From Pseudomonas putida (GTDB lineage: Bacteria; Pseudomonadota; Gammaproteobacteria; Pseudomonadales; Pseudomonadaceae), in assembly GCA_041071465.1 (NCBI GenBank), contig CP163498.1:6032001-6096000 (forward strand): a DNA stretch of 64,000 nucleotides, read 5' to 3'. A program made the position numbers and the translations under genes. The notes under the pieces were generated by a model. The model made no database searches. It saw only the letters and a list, made by a program, of their open reading frames with translations, and was not told the DNA's origin. Shown here one piece after another: positions 9,149-18,874 of the stretch. The first letter of the stretch is position 1, and every line of letters begins with the position of its first letter.

Positions 9149-10698
9149 GCATTCTTCCTGGGTGCTGCATCGTGCAGCAGTGCGTCACGTTTCTGATATC
9201 CGGCAAAGGCGGCGGCCAACAGCTGATCCTGAGTCCAATGCTCACGCTCGAAGGTGTCGATCAGGCGGCCGGCGGACAGCACAGCGATGCGGTCGCAAAT
9301 CAGCATCAGCTCGCGCAGGTCGCTGGACACCACCACCAGGGCCTTGCCCTGGCGCGCCAGTTCGGCCAGCAGGCCATAGATGTCGAACTTGGCGCCCACA
9401 TCGATGCCACGGGTAGGTTCGTCGAACAGCAGCACCTGGCAATCGCGCTCCAGCCAGCGGCCGATCACCACCTTCTGCTGGTTGCCGCCAGACAGCTCGC
9501 CCACTACCTGCTGCGCGCCGGCACTGCGAATGCGCATGGCCTGGATCTGGCGTTCGGCCAGGGCTTGCTCTGCCTGGCCATCGAGCACGCCGGCCCGCGA
9601 TACCGCGCCCAGGTTACCCAGGGCGATGTTGGCGCTGATCGACTGCGTCAGCAGCAGGCCCTCGCCTTTGCGGTCTTCGGTAATCAGCGCGATACCCGCC
9701 CGCACGGCGGCCTTGGGCGAGTCGATGGTTACCGCTTGAAGTGGCTGGCCGAGCGCGATGCTGCCACTGTCGGCACGGTCGGCACCGTAGATCAGCCTCA
9801 GCAGCTCGGTGCGGCCGGCGCCGATCAGGCCGGATATACCAAAGATTTCCCCTGCCCTGACCTCGAACGACACCTCGCGCACCTTGTCAGCACGGCTTAG
9901 CTTGTCGACCTTGAGCAAGGGGGCACCGATCTGCCGGCGGCCCAGGTCGATATGCTCGCCCAGTTCGCGGCCGACCATCAGGTTGACCAGTTCGGCACTG
10001 GTGTAGCGCTGTATCGGCTCATCGCACACCAGTTTGCCATCGCGCAGCACAACGATGCGCTGAGCCACGCGCTGCAACTCTTCCAGGCGGTGCGAGATAT
10101 AGACGATGGCCACGCCACGCTGGCGCAAGCGCTCAATCTGGGTGAACAGCAACTCCACCTCGCGCGCAGTGAGCATGGCAGTGGGCTCGTCGAAGATCAG
10201 CACATGGCAGTCACCGATCAGGTTGCGGGCGATTTCGACCATCTGCTGATGCCCGATACCCAACTCGCCCACCGGGGTATCCGGGTCGATGGCATCGAGC
10301 CCGACCTGGGCCATGGCGGCCATGGCCAATTGGCGCAGGCGCTTGTGGCTGATCCAGCCAAAGCGGCTGGGCAGGTTGTCGAGGAACAGGTTTTCCGCCA
10401 CGGTCAGTGTCGGCAGCAGGTTCAACTCCTGCATGACCATGCGTACACCGAGGCGCTCGGCCTCGCTGCGGCTGGCGGGCGCGTAGGCCTGGCCGCGATA
10501 GGTCATGAGCCCGGTGGTGGGCACCTCCAGGCCACTGATGAGCTTGGACAGGGTACTCTTGCCCGCACCGTTTTCGCCGGTCAGGGCCAGCACTTCGCCG
10601 GCGCGCAGGCTGAGGCTGACGTCGCCTAGCACGGGCTGGGCGTAAGTCTTGCCCAACCCACGGGCGGCGAGTACCACTTCGTTGGCCAATGCAGGCAT
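9145..10698 (-). CDS. rbsA: Ribose ABC transporter ATP-binding protein, tandem domains
   Basis: A 517-residue protein with two ABC ATPase domains, as is usual for RbsA. The first half has Walker A GENGAGKST and Walker B VLIFDEPTA; the second has the signature LSGGNQQKV and Walker B LLFDEPTRGIDVG. The second Walker A region is degenerate (ISGLIGAGRTE), which is normal for this family. The start at 10698 has AGGAG 7 nt upstream, and the extended frame is not family-like. It energises ribose import through RbsC and lies 19 bp downstream of rbsB. Confidence 0.95.
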   Translation of the reverse strand: MPALANEVVLAARGLGKTYAQPVLGDVSLSLRAGEVLALTGENGAGKSTLSKLISGLEVPTTGLMTYRGQAYAPASRSEAERLGVRMVMQELNLLPTLTVAENLFLDNLPSRFGWISHKRLRQLAMAAMAQVGLDAIDPDTPVGELGIGHQQMVEIARNLIGDCHVLIFDEPTAMLTAREVELLFTQIERLRQRGVAIVYISHRLEELQRVAQRIVVLRDGKLVCDEPIQRYTSAELVNLMVGRELGEHIDLGRRQIGAPLLKVDKLSRADKVREVSFEVRAGEIFGISGLIGAGRTELLRLIYGADRADSGSIALGQPLQAVTIDSPKAAVRAGIALITEDRKGEGLLLTQSISANIALGNLGAVSRAGVLDGQAEQALAERQIQAMRIRSAGAQQVVGELSGGNQQKVVIGRWLERDCQVLLFDEPTRGIDVGAKFDIYGLLAELARQGKALVVVSSDLRELMLICDRIAVLSAGRLIDTFEREHWTQDQLLAAAFAGYQKRDALLHDAAPRKNA

Positions 10699-10717
10699 GG
10701 CCGTTCTCCTGGCAGCG

Positions 10718-11677
10718 TCAGGGCTTCTTGGTGATGAGTTTGACCGGGGTCTGGATGACGTTGTCGTCATCCACATCAGGCTTCTCGCCCTTGACCATTT
10801 TCAACGCCGCCTGGATGCCGTACACCGCCTGCTGGCTGGCGGCCTGGTCGAGGGTGGCGAGTACGCGACCATCACCAAGCATCGGTTTGATGGCGTTGAT
10901 GTTGTCGTAGCCCACCACTTGCACCTGGCCGGTCTTACCGGCAGCACGCACGGCCGATACCGCACCCAGGGCCATGCTGTCGTTGCCAGCCAGCAGGGCT
11001 TTCAGTTCAGGGTATTCGTTGAGCATGGACGCCGCGACAGCGTTGCCTTTGTCGATTTCCCAGTTGCCACTTTGCACCGAGACGATCTTCATCTGTGCGG
11101 CCTCCATGGCGTCCTTGAAGCCGGCGGTGCGTTGCTGGGCGTTGGTGGTGGTCGGCACGCCTTCGATGATGCCCACCTGGTCGCCGGCCTTGAGCTTCTG
11201 GCTGGCCAGGTAGTCGCCGACCAGGCGCGCGCCCTTGCGGTTGTCGGGGCCAACGAAGGGTACGCTGATGCCTTTGCTCTTGAGCAGATCAGGGTCCAGA
11301 CGGTTGTCGATGTTGATCACTACAACGCCCTGGTCCATGGCCTTCTTCACCGCCGACACCAGTGCCTTGGAATCGGCCGGGGCAATCACCAGCGCCTTGG
11401 CGCCGGAATTGACCATTTGCTCGACGATGCGGATCTGTTCGCCGGTGTCGGTTTCGTTCTTGATGCCATTGGCGACCAGGTCGAATTCACTGGCGTGGGC
11501 TTTCTGGTAGTCCTTGGCGCCGTCTTCCATGGTGCGGAAGAATTCATTGGCCAGCGACTTCATGACCAGGGCGACCTTGGGTTTGTCTTCGGCGTGGGCG
11601 GCCGACAATGGCAGGGCGAGAGAAAGCGAGGAAACGACAGCGAGGGCCAGCAGACGACCGGGGAACGGCAGTTTCAT
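10718..11677 (-). CDS. rbsB: Ribose ABC transporter periplasmic binding protein
   Basis: A 319-residue protein with a Sec signal peptide (cleavage near residue 29, after AHA) and a type I sugar-binding fold. Motifs such as KVALVMKSLANEFFRTM and DNRLDPD resemble ribose/galactose-binding proteins of the RbsB family. It is the first gene of the leftward rbsBACRKD-nuh operon and is preceded by a LacI-type operator. It captures ribose in the periplasm and delivers it to RbsC. Confidence 0.94.
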   Translation of the reverse strand: MKLPFPGRLLALAVVSSLSLALPLSAAHAEDKPKVALVMKSLANEFFRTMEDGAKDYQKAHASEFDLVANGIKNETDTGEQIRIVEQMVNSGAKALVIAPADSKALVSAVKKAMDQGVVVINIDNRLDPDLLKSKGISVPFVGPDNRKGARLVGDYLASQKLKAGDQVGIIEGVPTTTNAQQRTAGFKDAMEAAQMKIVSVQSGNWEIDKGNAVAASMLNEYPELKALLAGNDSMALGAVSAVRAAGKTGQVQVVGYDNINAIKPMLGDGRVLATLDQAASQQAVYGIQAALKMVKGEKPDVDDDNVIQTPVKLITKKP

Positions 11678-11714
11678 GGACGATGACTCCGAATCTTGTG
11701 TTTTTTATCGGATA

Positions 11715-11726
11715 GCAAACGTTTGC
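11715..11726 (-). promoter_or_regulatory. LacI-type operator of the rbs operon
   Basis: A perfect 12-bp palindrome GCAAACGTTTGC lies 38 bp upstream of the rbsB start. The central CG with AAAC/GTTT arms is the typical recognition form of LacI/GalR proteins, so RbsR is the expected ligand. Binding here would block transcription of the whole ribose-nucleoside operon. Confidence 0.85.
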
Positions 11727-11848
11727 GGTACCTAACTATGGAAACAGGACCGGGGTTTGTCAAATCCGTTTGGCTGTCGGAGGCCAGAGCACTGCTTCGG
11801 CTGATTATCCAGATTTCTCCGAAAAACCGAACACCTTTTCCTATGTTT

Positions 11849-11862
11849 TTCGGGATTCCGAA
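11849..11862 (+). promoter_or_regulatory. AauR-type activator site upstream of ansB
   Basis: The sequence TTCGGGATTCCGAA fits TTCGG-N4-CCGAA exactly, which I recall as the binding motif of AauR, the sigma-54 activator for acidic amino acid use in P. putida. It lies about 70 bp upstream of a sigma-54-like promoter and 124 bp before the ansB start, a normal enhancer distance. Confidence 0.7.
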
Positions 11863-11917
11863 TGCAATACGCCCCCTGGCAACGCGCAAGTCCGCACCTA
11901 CGCTCATTTACACAAGC

Positions 11918-11932
11918 TGGTATGAAACATGC
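11918..11932 (+). promoter_or_regulatory. Sigma-54-like promoter of ansB
   Basis: TGG at 11918-11920 and TGC at 11930-11932 give GG-N10-GC, the spacing required by sigma-54 (-24/-12). Only the core matches the consensus well; the bases in between are weak. It supports the AauR-type site just upstream and the known control of glutaminase-asparaginase by acidic amino acids. Confidence 0.55.
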
Positions 11933-11967
11933 CTTGTCCAGGTGCGACAAAAAAATCATCTCACTAG

Positions 11968-13074
<1,107 letters not shown>

Positions 13075-13082
13075 GTGCTCCT

Positions 13083-13108
13083 CTCAGGGCCGGTGCGCCG
13101 GCCCTGAG
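13083..13108. terminator. Hairpin between convergent ansB and hpaR
   Basis: The inverted repeat CTCAGGGCCGG/CCGGCCCTGAG, separated by a 4-base loop, lies 8 bp after the ansB stop. There is no long T run, so it is a weak intrinsic terminator or a transcript-stabilising hairpin. Confidence 0.6.
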
Positions 13109-13178
13109 GCTCTTGCCGCCCTTCCCTCTGCGGTGCCTGGCACCGCCTCTGAGCCACGCATGACCAGCCCCGGCGGCG

Positions 13179-13211
13179 GCGCTCTTCGCGGGCATGCCCG
13201 CTCCCACAGCG
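13179..13211. repeat. Single REP-type hairpin
   Basis: The unit contains TTCGCGGGCATGCCCGCTCCCAC, the P. putida REP core, with an imperfect stem around GGGCATGCCC. It lies between convergent ansB and hpaR. The same core recurs as an inverted pair at 34148-34230. Confidence 0.7.
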
Positions 13212-13254
13212 ACGACTGTCATCCTGTACAACCGGTGCTATCCACTACAGGATC

Positions 13255-13677
13255 TCAGGGCGCAATGCGCTTCAGGTCATTCAACAAGCCCATCAGTTGC
13301 TGCAGCTTCTCTTCACCAAACTGCGCCTGAATCTTCTGGTAGTTGGCCTCCATCCCTTCCTTCATCGAGGCAAAGCACGCCTCCCCGCCTTCGGTCAGGC
13401 TGACGAACACCCGCCGCTGGTCCTGCGCTGCCTTCTGCCGCCGCACCAGCCCATCGCGCTCCAGCCGCCCCAGCACCCCGGTCATGCTCGGCTTGAGGAT
13501 GCAGGCCAGTTCTGCCAGCTGGTAATTCTCCAGCTCGCCATGCTGCTTGAGGATGCGGATGACCCGCCATTGCTGCTCGGTCAGGTCATGCGCGTTCAAC
13601 AGCGGCCTGAAAAATGCCATTGCGGCTTCTCGGGCCTGCAAAAGGCTTAGGGTGAGCGAAGGTTGGGTCTTGGTCAT
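13255..13677 (-). CDS. hpaR: MarR-family repressor of homoprotocatechuate genes
   Basis: A 140-residue MarR protein with the HpaR start (SLTLSLLQARE) and a winged helix at about residues 35-100 (LTEQQWRVIRIL, QLAELACILKPSMTGVL, RLERDGLV, DQRRVFVSLT). HpaR represses the hpa meta-cleavage genes and is released by 4-hydroxyphenylacetate or related ligands. It sits downstream of hpaA on the same strand. A close paralogue, about 73 % identical by my hand count, lies at 25316-25738 at the other side of the hpa block. Candidate operators are at 14831-14864. Confidence 0.9.
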   Translation of the reverse strand: MTKTQPSLTLSLLQAREAAMAFFRPLLNAHDLTEQQWRVIRILKQHGELENYQLAELACILKPSMTGVLGRLERDGLVRRQKAAQDQRRVFVSLTEGGEACFASMKEGMEANYQKIQAQFGEEKLQQLMGLLNDLKRIAP

Positions 13678-13832
13678 GGTCGAGCCTGTGGTTTTTCTCA
13701 GTTCACAAATTTAAGGGCATGCACGATGGAAAGTGCAATCTGTTCCACGGAAAACCCATTCAAGCCCAGCGCGCGGGCTGCGACTATCCGGTACAAATAA
13801 CAACACATACCGGGTGCGCCGCCATGGCCCTG

Positions 13833-14738
13833 TCACTGCAAGTGTGCCTGCCGCTGGCGATACTCCCCAGGCGTGAGTTTGGCGTAGCGGTTGAAGAAGC
13901 GGCTGAAATAGGCCGGGTCCTTGAAGCCCAGCTGGTAACAGATTTCGTTGGCCGTGCTACCGGAAAACAACAGCAAGCGCTTGGCCTCCTGCATCAGCCG
14001 CTCCAGTACCAGGCGCTTGGATGGCAAGTCGGCGATACGCCGGCACACATCGTTCAGCCGCGCCTCGGTCACGCCAACCTGCTGCGCGTAGCGGGCCAGC
14101 GGCCAGTGCTCGAGGTAATGCGCTTCGATCAGTGCATTGAAACGGTGGAAGATCTTCAAGTCCTCATGCCGCGCCGGGGTCGACTCCAGCGAGTTGGGGC
14201 ACAGCCGCAGCAGGCTGACCATGATCAAGCGGGTCAGCGACTGCAGCGCCGCCTCGCGCCCCGGTTGCTGCGTGGCGAACTCGTCGCTCAGCGCTTCCAG
14301 CCAGCCTTGCAGGCGGTGGGCCTCGGCCCTGTATTCGGCCGGCAGGTTGCCCAGCGCCACGCAGGCCGGCTGCACCTGCATGCCCGCCGGCAGCAGGCTG
14401 GCATCGGCTTCGATCAATTGCCAGACCAGTTGCTGGCGCACAGTCAGCACATGCCCGTCGCTGTCGGCTTCGGTAACGAACGCGTGTGCCACCGTGGGCG
14501 GCGTGAGGAAGAACATCGGCCCGGCCTCGATGTACTGCTGGTCGTCCAGATACACCCGCACCGTGCCCGATTTCACGTAATGCACCTGGAAGAACCGGTC
14601 ATGTCGGTGCACTGGCATGTTGCGCCCGAAAAAGCCCGCCAGGTTGCCCAGCCGGTCGTAATGCACCTCGCTGTCGCTGTAGCGCTGGTCATAGACCTGG
14701 CCGATGTTGATGTTCGGTATCGGATGCCGGTCGCTCAT
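13833..14738 (-). CDS. hpaA: AraC-family activator of 4-hydroxyphenylacetate genes
   Basis: A 301-residue regulator with an N-terminal cupin-like effector domain (PVHRHDRFFQVHYVKSG, FFLTPPTVAHAF) and a C-terminal AraC double helix-turn-helix ending with GFKDPAYFSRFFNRYAKLTPGEYR. This resembles HpaA, which activates the hydroxylase genes in response to 4-hydroxyphenylacetate. I chose the start MSDRHPIPNINIG; two upstream starts (to 14804) give extra residues without a better ribosome-binding site. It is divergent from hpaG1, sharing a 171-bp control region. Confidence 0.9.
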   Translation of the reverse strand: MSDRHPIPNINIGQVYDQRYSDSEVHYDRLGNLAGFFGRNMPVHRHDRFFQVHYVKSGTVRVYLDDQQYIEAGPMFFLTPPTVAHAFVTEADSDGHVLTVRQQLVWQLIEADASLLPAGMQVQPACVALGNLPAEYRAEAHRLQGWLEALSDEFATQQPGREAALQSLTRLIMVSLLRLCPNSLESTPARHEDLKIFHRFNALIEAHYLEHWPLARYAQQVGVTEARLNDVCRRIADLPSKRLVLERLMQEAKRLLLFSGSTANEICYQLGFKDPAYFSRFFNRYAKLTPGEYRQRQAHLQ

Positions 14739-14830
14739 GGCTGCTTGCTCGCAAATCGCTTGACCCTGTTGACGATGGCCCATGGTGCACCGCCTTGTCG
14801 GCACGCGCCACTGGCCACCTCTTGACCATC

Positions 14831-14864
14831 GTTAACATATTAACTATAACATTAACACATTAAC
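14831..14864. promoter_or_regulatory. Tandem operators in the hpaA-hpaG1 promoter region
   Basis: Two similar 14-bp elements, GTTAACATATTAAC (14831-14844) and ATTAACACATTAAC (14851-14864), start exactly 20 bp apart, on one face of the helix. Each carries TTAAC twice. The same pattern, ATTAAYACATTAAY, occurs upstream of the second MarR gene (25791). HpaR is the most likely ligand, inferred from its position and the shared motif. Confidence 0.7.
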
Positions 14865-14909
14865 AAAATTCGCAGGACGGCCATCGCCCTGCACTGCCAG
14901 GAGAAGAGC

Positions 14910-15569
14910 ATGAGCCATGCCCTGCATGACGTTGCCAACGGCACCCTGTTCGGCGTCGCGCTGAACTACCGGGGTTTGCTGCAGCAGCACCAAGCGGCGT
15001 TCGTCGAAGCACCGTACAAGCAACTGCCAGTCAAGCCAGTGCTGTTCGTCAAAACCCCGAACACGCGCAACCAGCATGAAGGCCAAGTGCTGTTCCCGGC
15101 CAACGTACAGCGCCTGCAACCTGGCCCGGCGCTGGGTGTGGTGATTGGCAAGGACGCCAGCCGCGTCAGTGTGGAGGACGCCCTGGAGCATGTGGCGGGC
15201 TACACCATCGTCAACGAAACCAGCCTGCCCGAAGACAGCTACTACCGCCCGGCCGTCAAGGCCAAGTGCCGTGATGGCTTCTGCCCGATCGGCCCAGCGC
15301 TGGTGCCGGCCAGCCAGGTAGCCAACCCCGATGCCCTAGGCCTGCGCCTGTATGTGAATGGCGAACTGCGCCAGCACAACAACACCGCCAACTGCGTGCG
15401 CACGGTGGCCCAGCTGATTGCCGAAATCAGCGAGTTCATGACCCTGCACGCTGGCGACATCCTGATCACCGGCACCCCCGAGGGCCGCGTCGATGTACAG
15501 CCAGGCGACCGCGTCGATATCGAGATCGACGGCCTGGGCAAGCTGACCAACCACATCGTCGCCGAGTGA
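14910..15569 (+). CDS. hpaG1: 5-oxopent-3-ene-1,2,5-tricarboxylate decarboxylase subunit
   Basis: Fumarylacetoacetate-hydrolase-fold enzyme, 219 residues, that decarboxylates OPET in the homoprotocatechuate pathway. Motifs include VALNYRGLLQQHQ, FVKTPNTR and the late GDILITGTPEGR. In E. coli this is one half of the bifunctional HpaG/HpcE. Here the two halves are separate genes, hpaG1 and hpaG2, only 10 bp apart, so they probably form a complex. It is the first gene of the rightward hpaG1G2EDFXHI operon and sits behind the tandem operators. Confidence 0.92.
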   Translation: MSHALHDVANGTLFGVALNYRGLLQQHQAAFVEAPYKQLPVKPVLFVKTPNTRNQHEGQVLFPANVQRLQPGPALGVVIGKDASRVSVEDALEHVAGYTIVNETSLPEDSYYRPAVKAKCRDGFCPIGPALVPASQVANPDALGLRLYVNGELRQHNNTANCVRTVAQLIAEISEFMTLHAGDILITGTPEGRVDVQPGDRVDIEIDGLGKLTNHIVAE

Positions 15570-15579
15570 GGAATTACCT

Positions 15580-16344
15580 GTGAAACACGCCCGTATCCAG
15601 TTCGACGGCCAGGCCCATGATGTCACGGTCGAAGGCGACCACCTGCGCCTTGCCGATGGCCGCCTGGTCCATCAAGACCAGGTCACCTGGCTGCCGCCCG
15701 CCACCGGCAGCATGTTCGCCCTGGGCCTGAACTACGCCGATCACGCCAAGGAACTGGCCTTCGCGCCGCCCACCGAACCTCTGGCCTTCATCAAGTCGCC
15801 CGGCACCTACACCGGCCACGGCCAGGTCACCTGGCGCCCGGACAACGTCGAGTACATGCACTACGAGTGCGAGTTGGTCGCGGTCATTGGCAAAGCGGCG
15901 AAAAACGTCAAGCGTGAGGACGCACTGGCCTACGTTGCCGGCTACACCGTGTGCAACGACTACGCCATCCGCGACTACCTGGAAAACTACTACCGCCCCA
16001 ACCTGCGGGTGAAAAACCGCGACGCCACCACCCCGGTCGGCCCGTGGATCGTCGATGCGGCCGATGTGCCAGACGTCAGCAACCTGAAGCTGCGCACCTG
16101 GATCAACGGTGAGCTGAAGCAGGAAGGCACCACGGCGGACATGATCTTCGACATCCCGCACCTAATCGAATACTTCTCCAGCTTCATGACCCTGCAGCCA
16201 GGCGACATGATCGCCACCGGCACGCCAGAAGGCCTGGCCGACGTGGTGCCGGGCGATGAAGTGGTAGTGGAAGTGGAAGGCGTCGGCCGCCTGGTCAACC
16301 GCATCGTCAGCGAAGCTGACTTCTTCAAGAACAACAAGGCATGA
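15580..16344 (+). CDS. hpaG2: 2-hydroxyhepta-2,4-diene-1,7-dioate isomerase subunit
   Basis: The second FAH-fold partner, 254 residues, which isomerises HHDD to 2-oxohept-3-ene-dioate. Motifs include ALGLNYADHAKELA, the metal-ligand region MHYECELVAVIG and GDMIATGTPEG. It resembles the isomerase half of E. coli HpaG. Its stop overlaps the hpaE ATG, and hpaG1 ends 10 bp upstream, so all three are likely co-translated. Confidence 0.92.
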   Translation: MKHARIQFDGQAHDVTVEGDHLRLADGRLVHQDQVTWLPPATGSMFALGLNYADHAKELAFAPPTEPLAFIKSPGTYTGHGQVTWRPDNVEYMHYECELVAVIGKAAKNVKREDALAYVAGYTVCNDYAIRDYLENYYRPNLRVKNRDATTPVGPWIVDAADVPDVSNLKLRTWINGELKQEGTTADMIFDIPHLIEYFSSFMTLQPGDMIATGTPEGLADVVPGDEVVVEVEGVGRLVNRIVSEADFFKNNKA

Positions 16345-17810
16345 GCAGCATGATCAAGCACTGGATCAACGGCCGTGAGGTCGAGAGCAAAGACACCTTC
16401 GTCAACTACAACCCGGCCACCGGCGATGCCATTTGTGAAGTCGCCAGCGGTGGCGCCGAAGAAGTGGCGCAAGCCGTGGCCGCGGCCAAGGAAGCCTTCC
16501 CCAAGTGGGCCAACACCCCGGCCAAGGAACGTGCCCGGCTGATGCGCAAGCTCGGTGAGCTGATCGACCAGAACGTGCCGAAACTGGCCGAGCTGGAAAC
16601 CCTCGACACCGGCCTGCCGATCCACCAGACCAAGAACGTGCTGATCCCGCGTGCCTCGCACAACTTCGATTTTTTCGCCGAAGTGTGCACACGCATGGAT
16701 GGCCACACCTACCCGGTCGACGACCAGATGCTCAACTACACCCTGTACCAGCCGGTGGGTGTATGCGGCCTGGTCAGCCCCTGGAACGTGCCGTTCATGA
16801 CCGCCACCTGGAAGACCGCGCCGTGCCTGGCGCTGGGCAACACCGCCGTGCTGAAGATGAGCGAACTGTCGCCACTGACCGCCAACGAACTGGGCCGCCT
16901 GGCTGTCGAAGCCGGCATCCCCAACGGCGTGCTCAACGTGATCCAGGGCTATGGCGCCACCGCTGGCGACGCCCTGGTACGTCACCCGGATGTACGCGCT
17001 ATTTCCTTCACCGGCGGCACCGCCACCGGCAAGAAGATCATGCAGACCGCTGGCCTGAAAAAGTACTCGATGGAACTGGGCGGAAAATCGCCGGTGCTGA
17101 TCTTCGAAGATGCCGACCTTGAGCGTGCGCTGGACGCCGCGTTGTTCACCATCTTCTCGCTGAACGGCGAACGCTGCACCGCCGGCAGCCGCATTTTCAT
17201 CCAGGAAAGCGTGTACCCGCAGTTCGTCGCCGAGTTCGCGGCGCGCGCCAAGCGCCTGATCGTCGGTGACCCGACCGACCCGAAAACCCAGGTCGGTTCG
17301 ATGATCACCCAGCAGCACTACGACAAGGTCACCGGCTACATCCGCATCGGCATGGAAGAAGGCGCACGCCTGGTCGCCGGTGGCCTGGAACGCCCGGCCA
17401 ACCTGCCGGCGCATTTGGCCAAAGGGCAGTTCATCCAGCCCACCGTGTTCGCCGATGTGAACAACAAGATGCGCATTGCCCAGGAAGAAATCTTCGGCCC
17501 GGTGGTGTGCCTGATCCCGTTCAAGGACGAAGCAGAAGCGCTGCAACTGGCCAACGACACCGAGTACGGCCTGGCGTCGTACATCTGGACCCAGGACATC
17601 GGCAAGGCCCACCGCCTGGCCCGTGGCATCGAGGCCGGCATGGTGTTCATCAACAGCCAGAACGTACGCGACCTGCGCCAGCCATTCGGTGGCGTGAAAG
17701 GTTCCGGTACCGGGCGTGAAGGCGGGCAGTACAGCTTCGAGGTCTTTGCAGAGATCAAGAACGTGTGTATTTCCATGGGTAGCCACCACATTCCGCGCTG
17801 GGGCGTGTGA
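16341..17810 (+). CDS. hpaE: 5-carboxymethyl-2-hydroxymuconate semialdehyde dehydrogenase
   Basis: NAD-dependent aldehyde dehydrogenase that oxidises the ring-cleavage product CHMS to the dicarboxylate. The 489-residue protein has the ALDH glutamate motif MELGGKSPV and the catalytic cysteine in NGERCTAGSR. I took the first ATG, which overlaps the hpaG2 stop (ATGA); MIKHWINGREV three codons later is also possible. It follows hpaG1G2 and precedes hpaD, the ring-cleavage enzyme. Confidence 0.93.
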   Translation: MSSMIKHWINGREVESKDTFVNYNPATGDAICEVASGGAEEVAQAVAAAKEAFPKWANTPAKERARLMRKLGELIDQNVPKLAELETLDTGLPIHQTKNVLIPRASHNFDFFAEVCTRMDGHTYPVDDQMLNYTLYQPVGVCGLVSPWNVPFMTATWKTAPCLALGNTAVLKMSELSPLTANELGRLAVEAGIPNGVLNVIQGYGATAGDALVRHPDVRAISFTGGTATGKKIMQTAGLKKYSMELGGKSPVLIFEDADLERALDAALFTIFSLNGERCTAGSRIFIQESVYPQFVAEFAARAKRLIVGDPTDPKTQVGSMITQQHYDKVTGYIRIGMEEGARLVAGGLERPANLPAHLAKGQFIQPTVFADVNNKMRIAQEEIFGPVVCLIPFKDEAEALQLANDTEYGLASYIWTQDIGKAHRLARGIEAGMVFINSQNVRDLRQPFGGVKGSGTGREGGQYSFEVFAEIKNVCISMGSHHIPRWGV

Positions 17811-17887
17811 GCAAACCGTAGATGGCCGCTCCCACAAGTACCGCGTCAGCCGCCGAAAACAACAACATTCTGTAACCGGAGCTTTCC

Positions 17888-18811
17888 ATGGGCAAACTCG
17901 CTCTCACTGCCAAGATTACCCATGTACCGTCCATGTACATGTCCGAACTCCCAGGCCCGCGCCAGGGCTTTCGCCAGGCAGCCATCGACGGGCATCACGA
18001 AATCAGCCGCCGCTGCCGCGAGCTGGGCGTGGACACCATCGTCGTGTTCGATACCCACTGGCTGGTCAACGCCAACTACCACGTGTTGTGCGGGCCGCAT
18101 TTCGAGGGTGTGTACACCAGCAACGAACTGCCGCACTTCATCAGCAACATGCCTTACGCCTTCCCCGGTAACCCCGAGCTGGGCAAGCTGCTGGCAGAGG
18201 AATGCAACCGTTTCAATGTCGAGACCATGGCCCACCACGCCACCACCCTCGCCCCGGAGTACGGCACCCTGGTGCCGATGCGCTACATGAACCAGGACCA
18301 GCACTTCAAGGTGGTTTCGGTCTCGGCACTGTGCACCTCGCACTACCTGGCCGACAGCGCCCGCCTGGGCTGGGCCATGCGCAAGGCAGTAGAAGACCAC
18401 TACGACGGCACCGTGGCATTCCTGGCCAGCGGTTCGCTGTCGCACCGCTTCGCGCAGAACGGCCAGGCGCCGGACTTCGCCACCAAGGTGTGGAGCCCGT
18501 TCCTGGAAACCCTTGATCATCGCGTGGTGCAAATGTGGCAAGACGGCGAGTGGGAAGCCTTCTGCGGCATGCTCCCTGAATACGCCGCCAAAGGCCACGG
18601 TGAAGGGTTCATGCACGACACGGCGATGCTGCTCGGTGCGCTGGGCTGGTCCGACTACGACGGCAAGGCCGAGGTGGTCACGCCCTACTTCGGCTCTTCC
18701 GGCACCGGCCAGATCAACGCGATCTTCCCGGTTACCCCGCAGGATGGCAGCGCCATCCCGGCAGCCCAGGCCGCCAACCCGGCAGCCGTGGTGTCCACCA
18801 GCCGCCTGTAA
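17888..18811 (+). CDS. hpaD: Homoprotocatechuate 2,3-dioxygenase (extradiol, LigB type)
   Basis: Opens the ring of 3,4-dihydroxyphenylacetate. The 307-residue protein has the class III (LigB) pattern: ITHVPSMYMSE with the first histidine ligand, FDTHWLVNANYHV with the second, and later ASGSLSHRFAQ. It is distinct from the vicinal-oxygen-chelate type of this enzyme found in Gram-positive bacteria. The 77-bp gap from hpaE holds a REP fragment (GGCCGCTCCCACAAG). The gene belongs to the hpa operon, just before hpaF. Confidence 0.93.
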   Translation: MGKLALTAKITHVPSMYMSELPGPRQGFRQAAIDGHHEISRRCRELGVDTIVVFDTHWLVNANYHVLCGPHFEGVYTSNELPHFISNMPYAFPGNPELGKLLAEECNRFNVETMAHHATTLAPEYGTLVPMRYMNQDQHFKVVSVSALCTSHYLADSARLGWAMRKAVEDHYDGTVAFLASGSLSHRFAQNGQAPDFATKVWSPFLETLDHRVVQMWQDGEWEAFCGMLPEYAAKGHGEGFMHDTAMLLGALGWSDYDGKAEVVTPYFGSSGTGQINAIFPVTPQDGSAIPAAQAANPAAVVSTSRL

Positions 18812-18874
18812 TTCACCTGCTTGCGCCTGGCCGTCCCGGCGGATGGCGGGCGCGGCTCGCCGAGGATACCCTTC

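Noticed and set aside
15990..17837. 615-codon frame antisense to hpaE and hpaG2
   Set aside because: A shadow of the strong hpaG2-hpaE genes; composition is histidine- and valine-rich in the way typical of reverse-frame reading.
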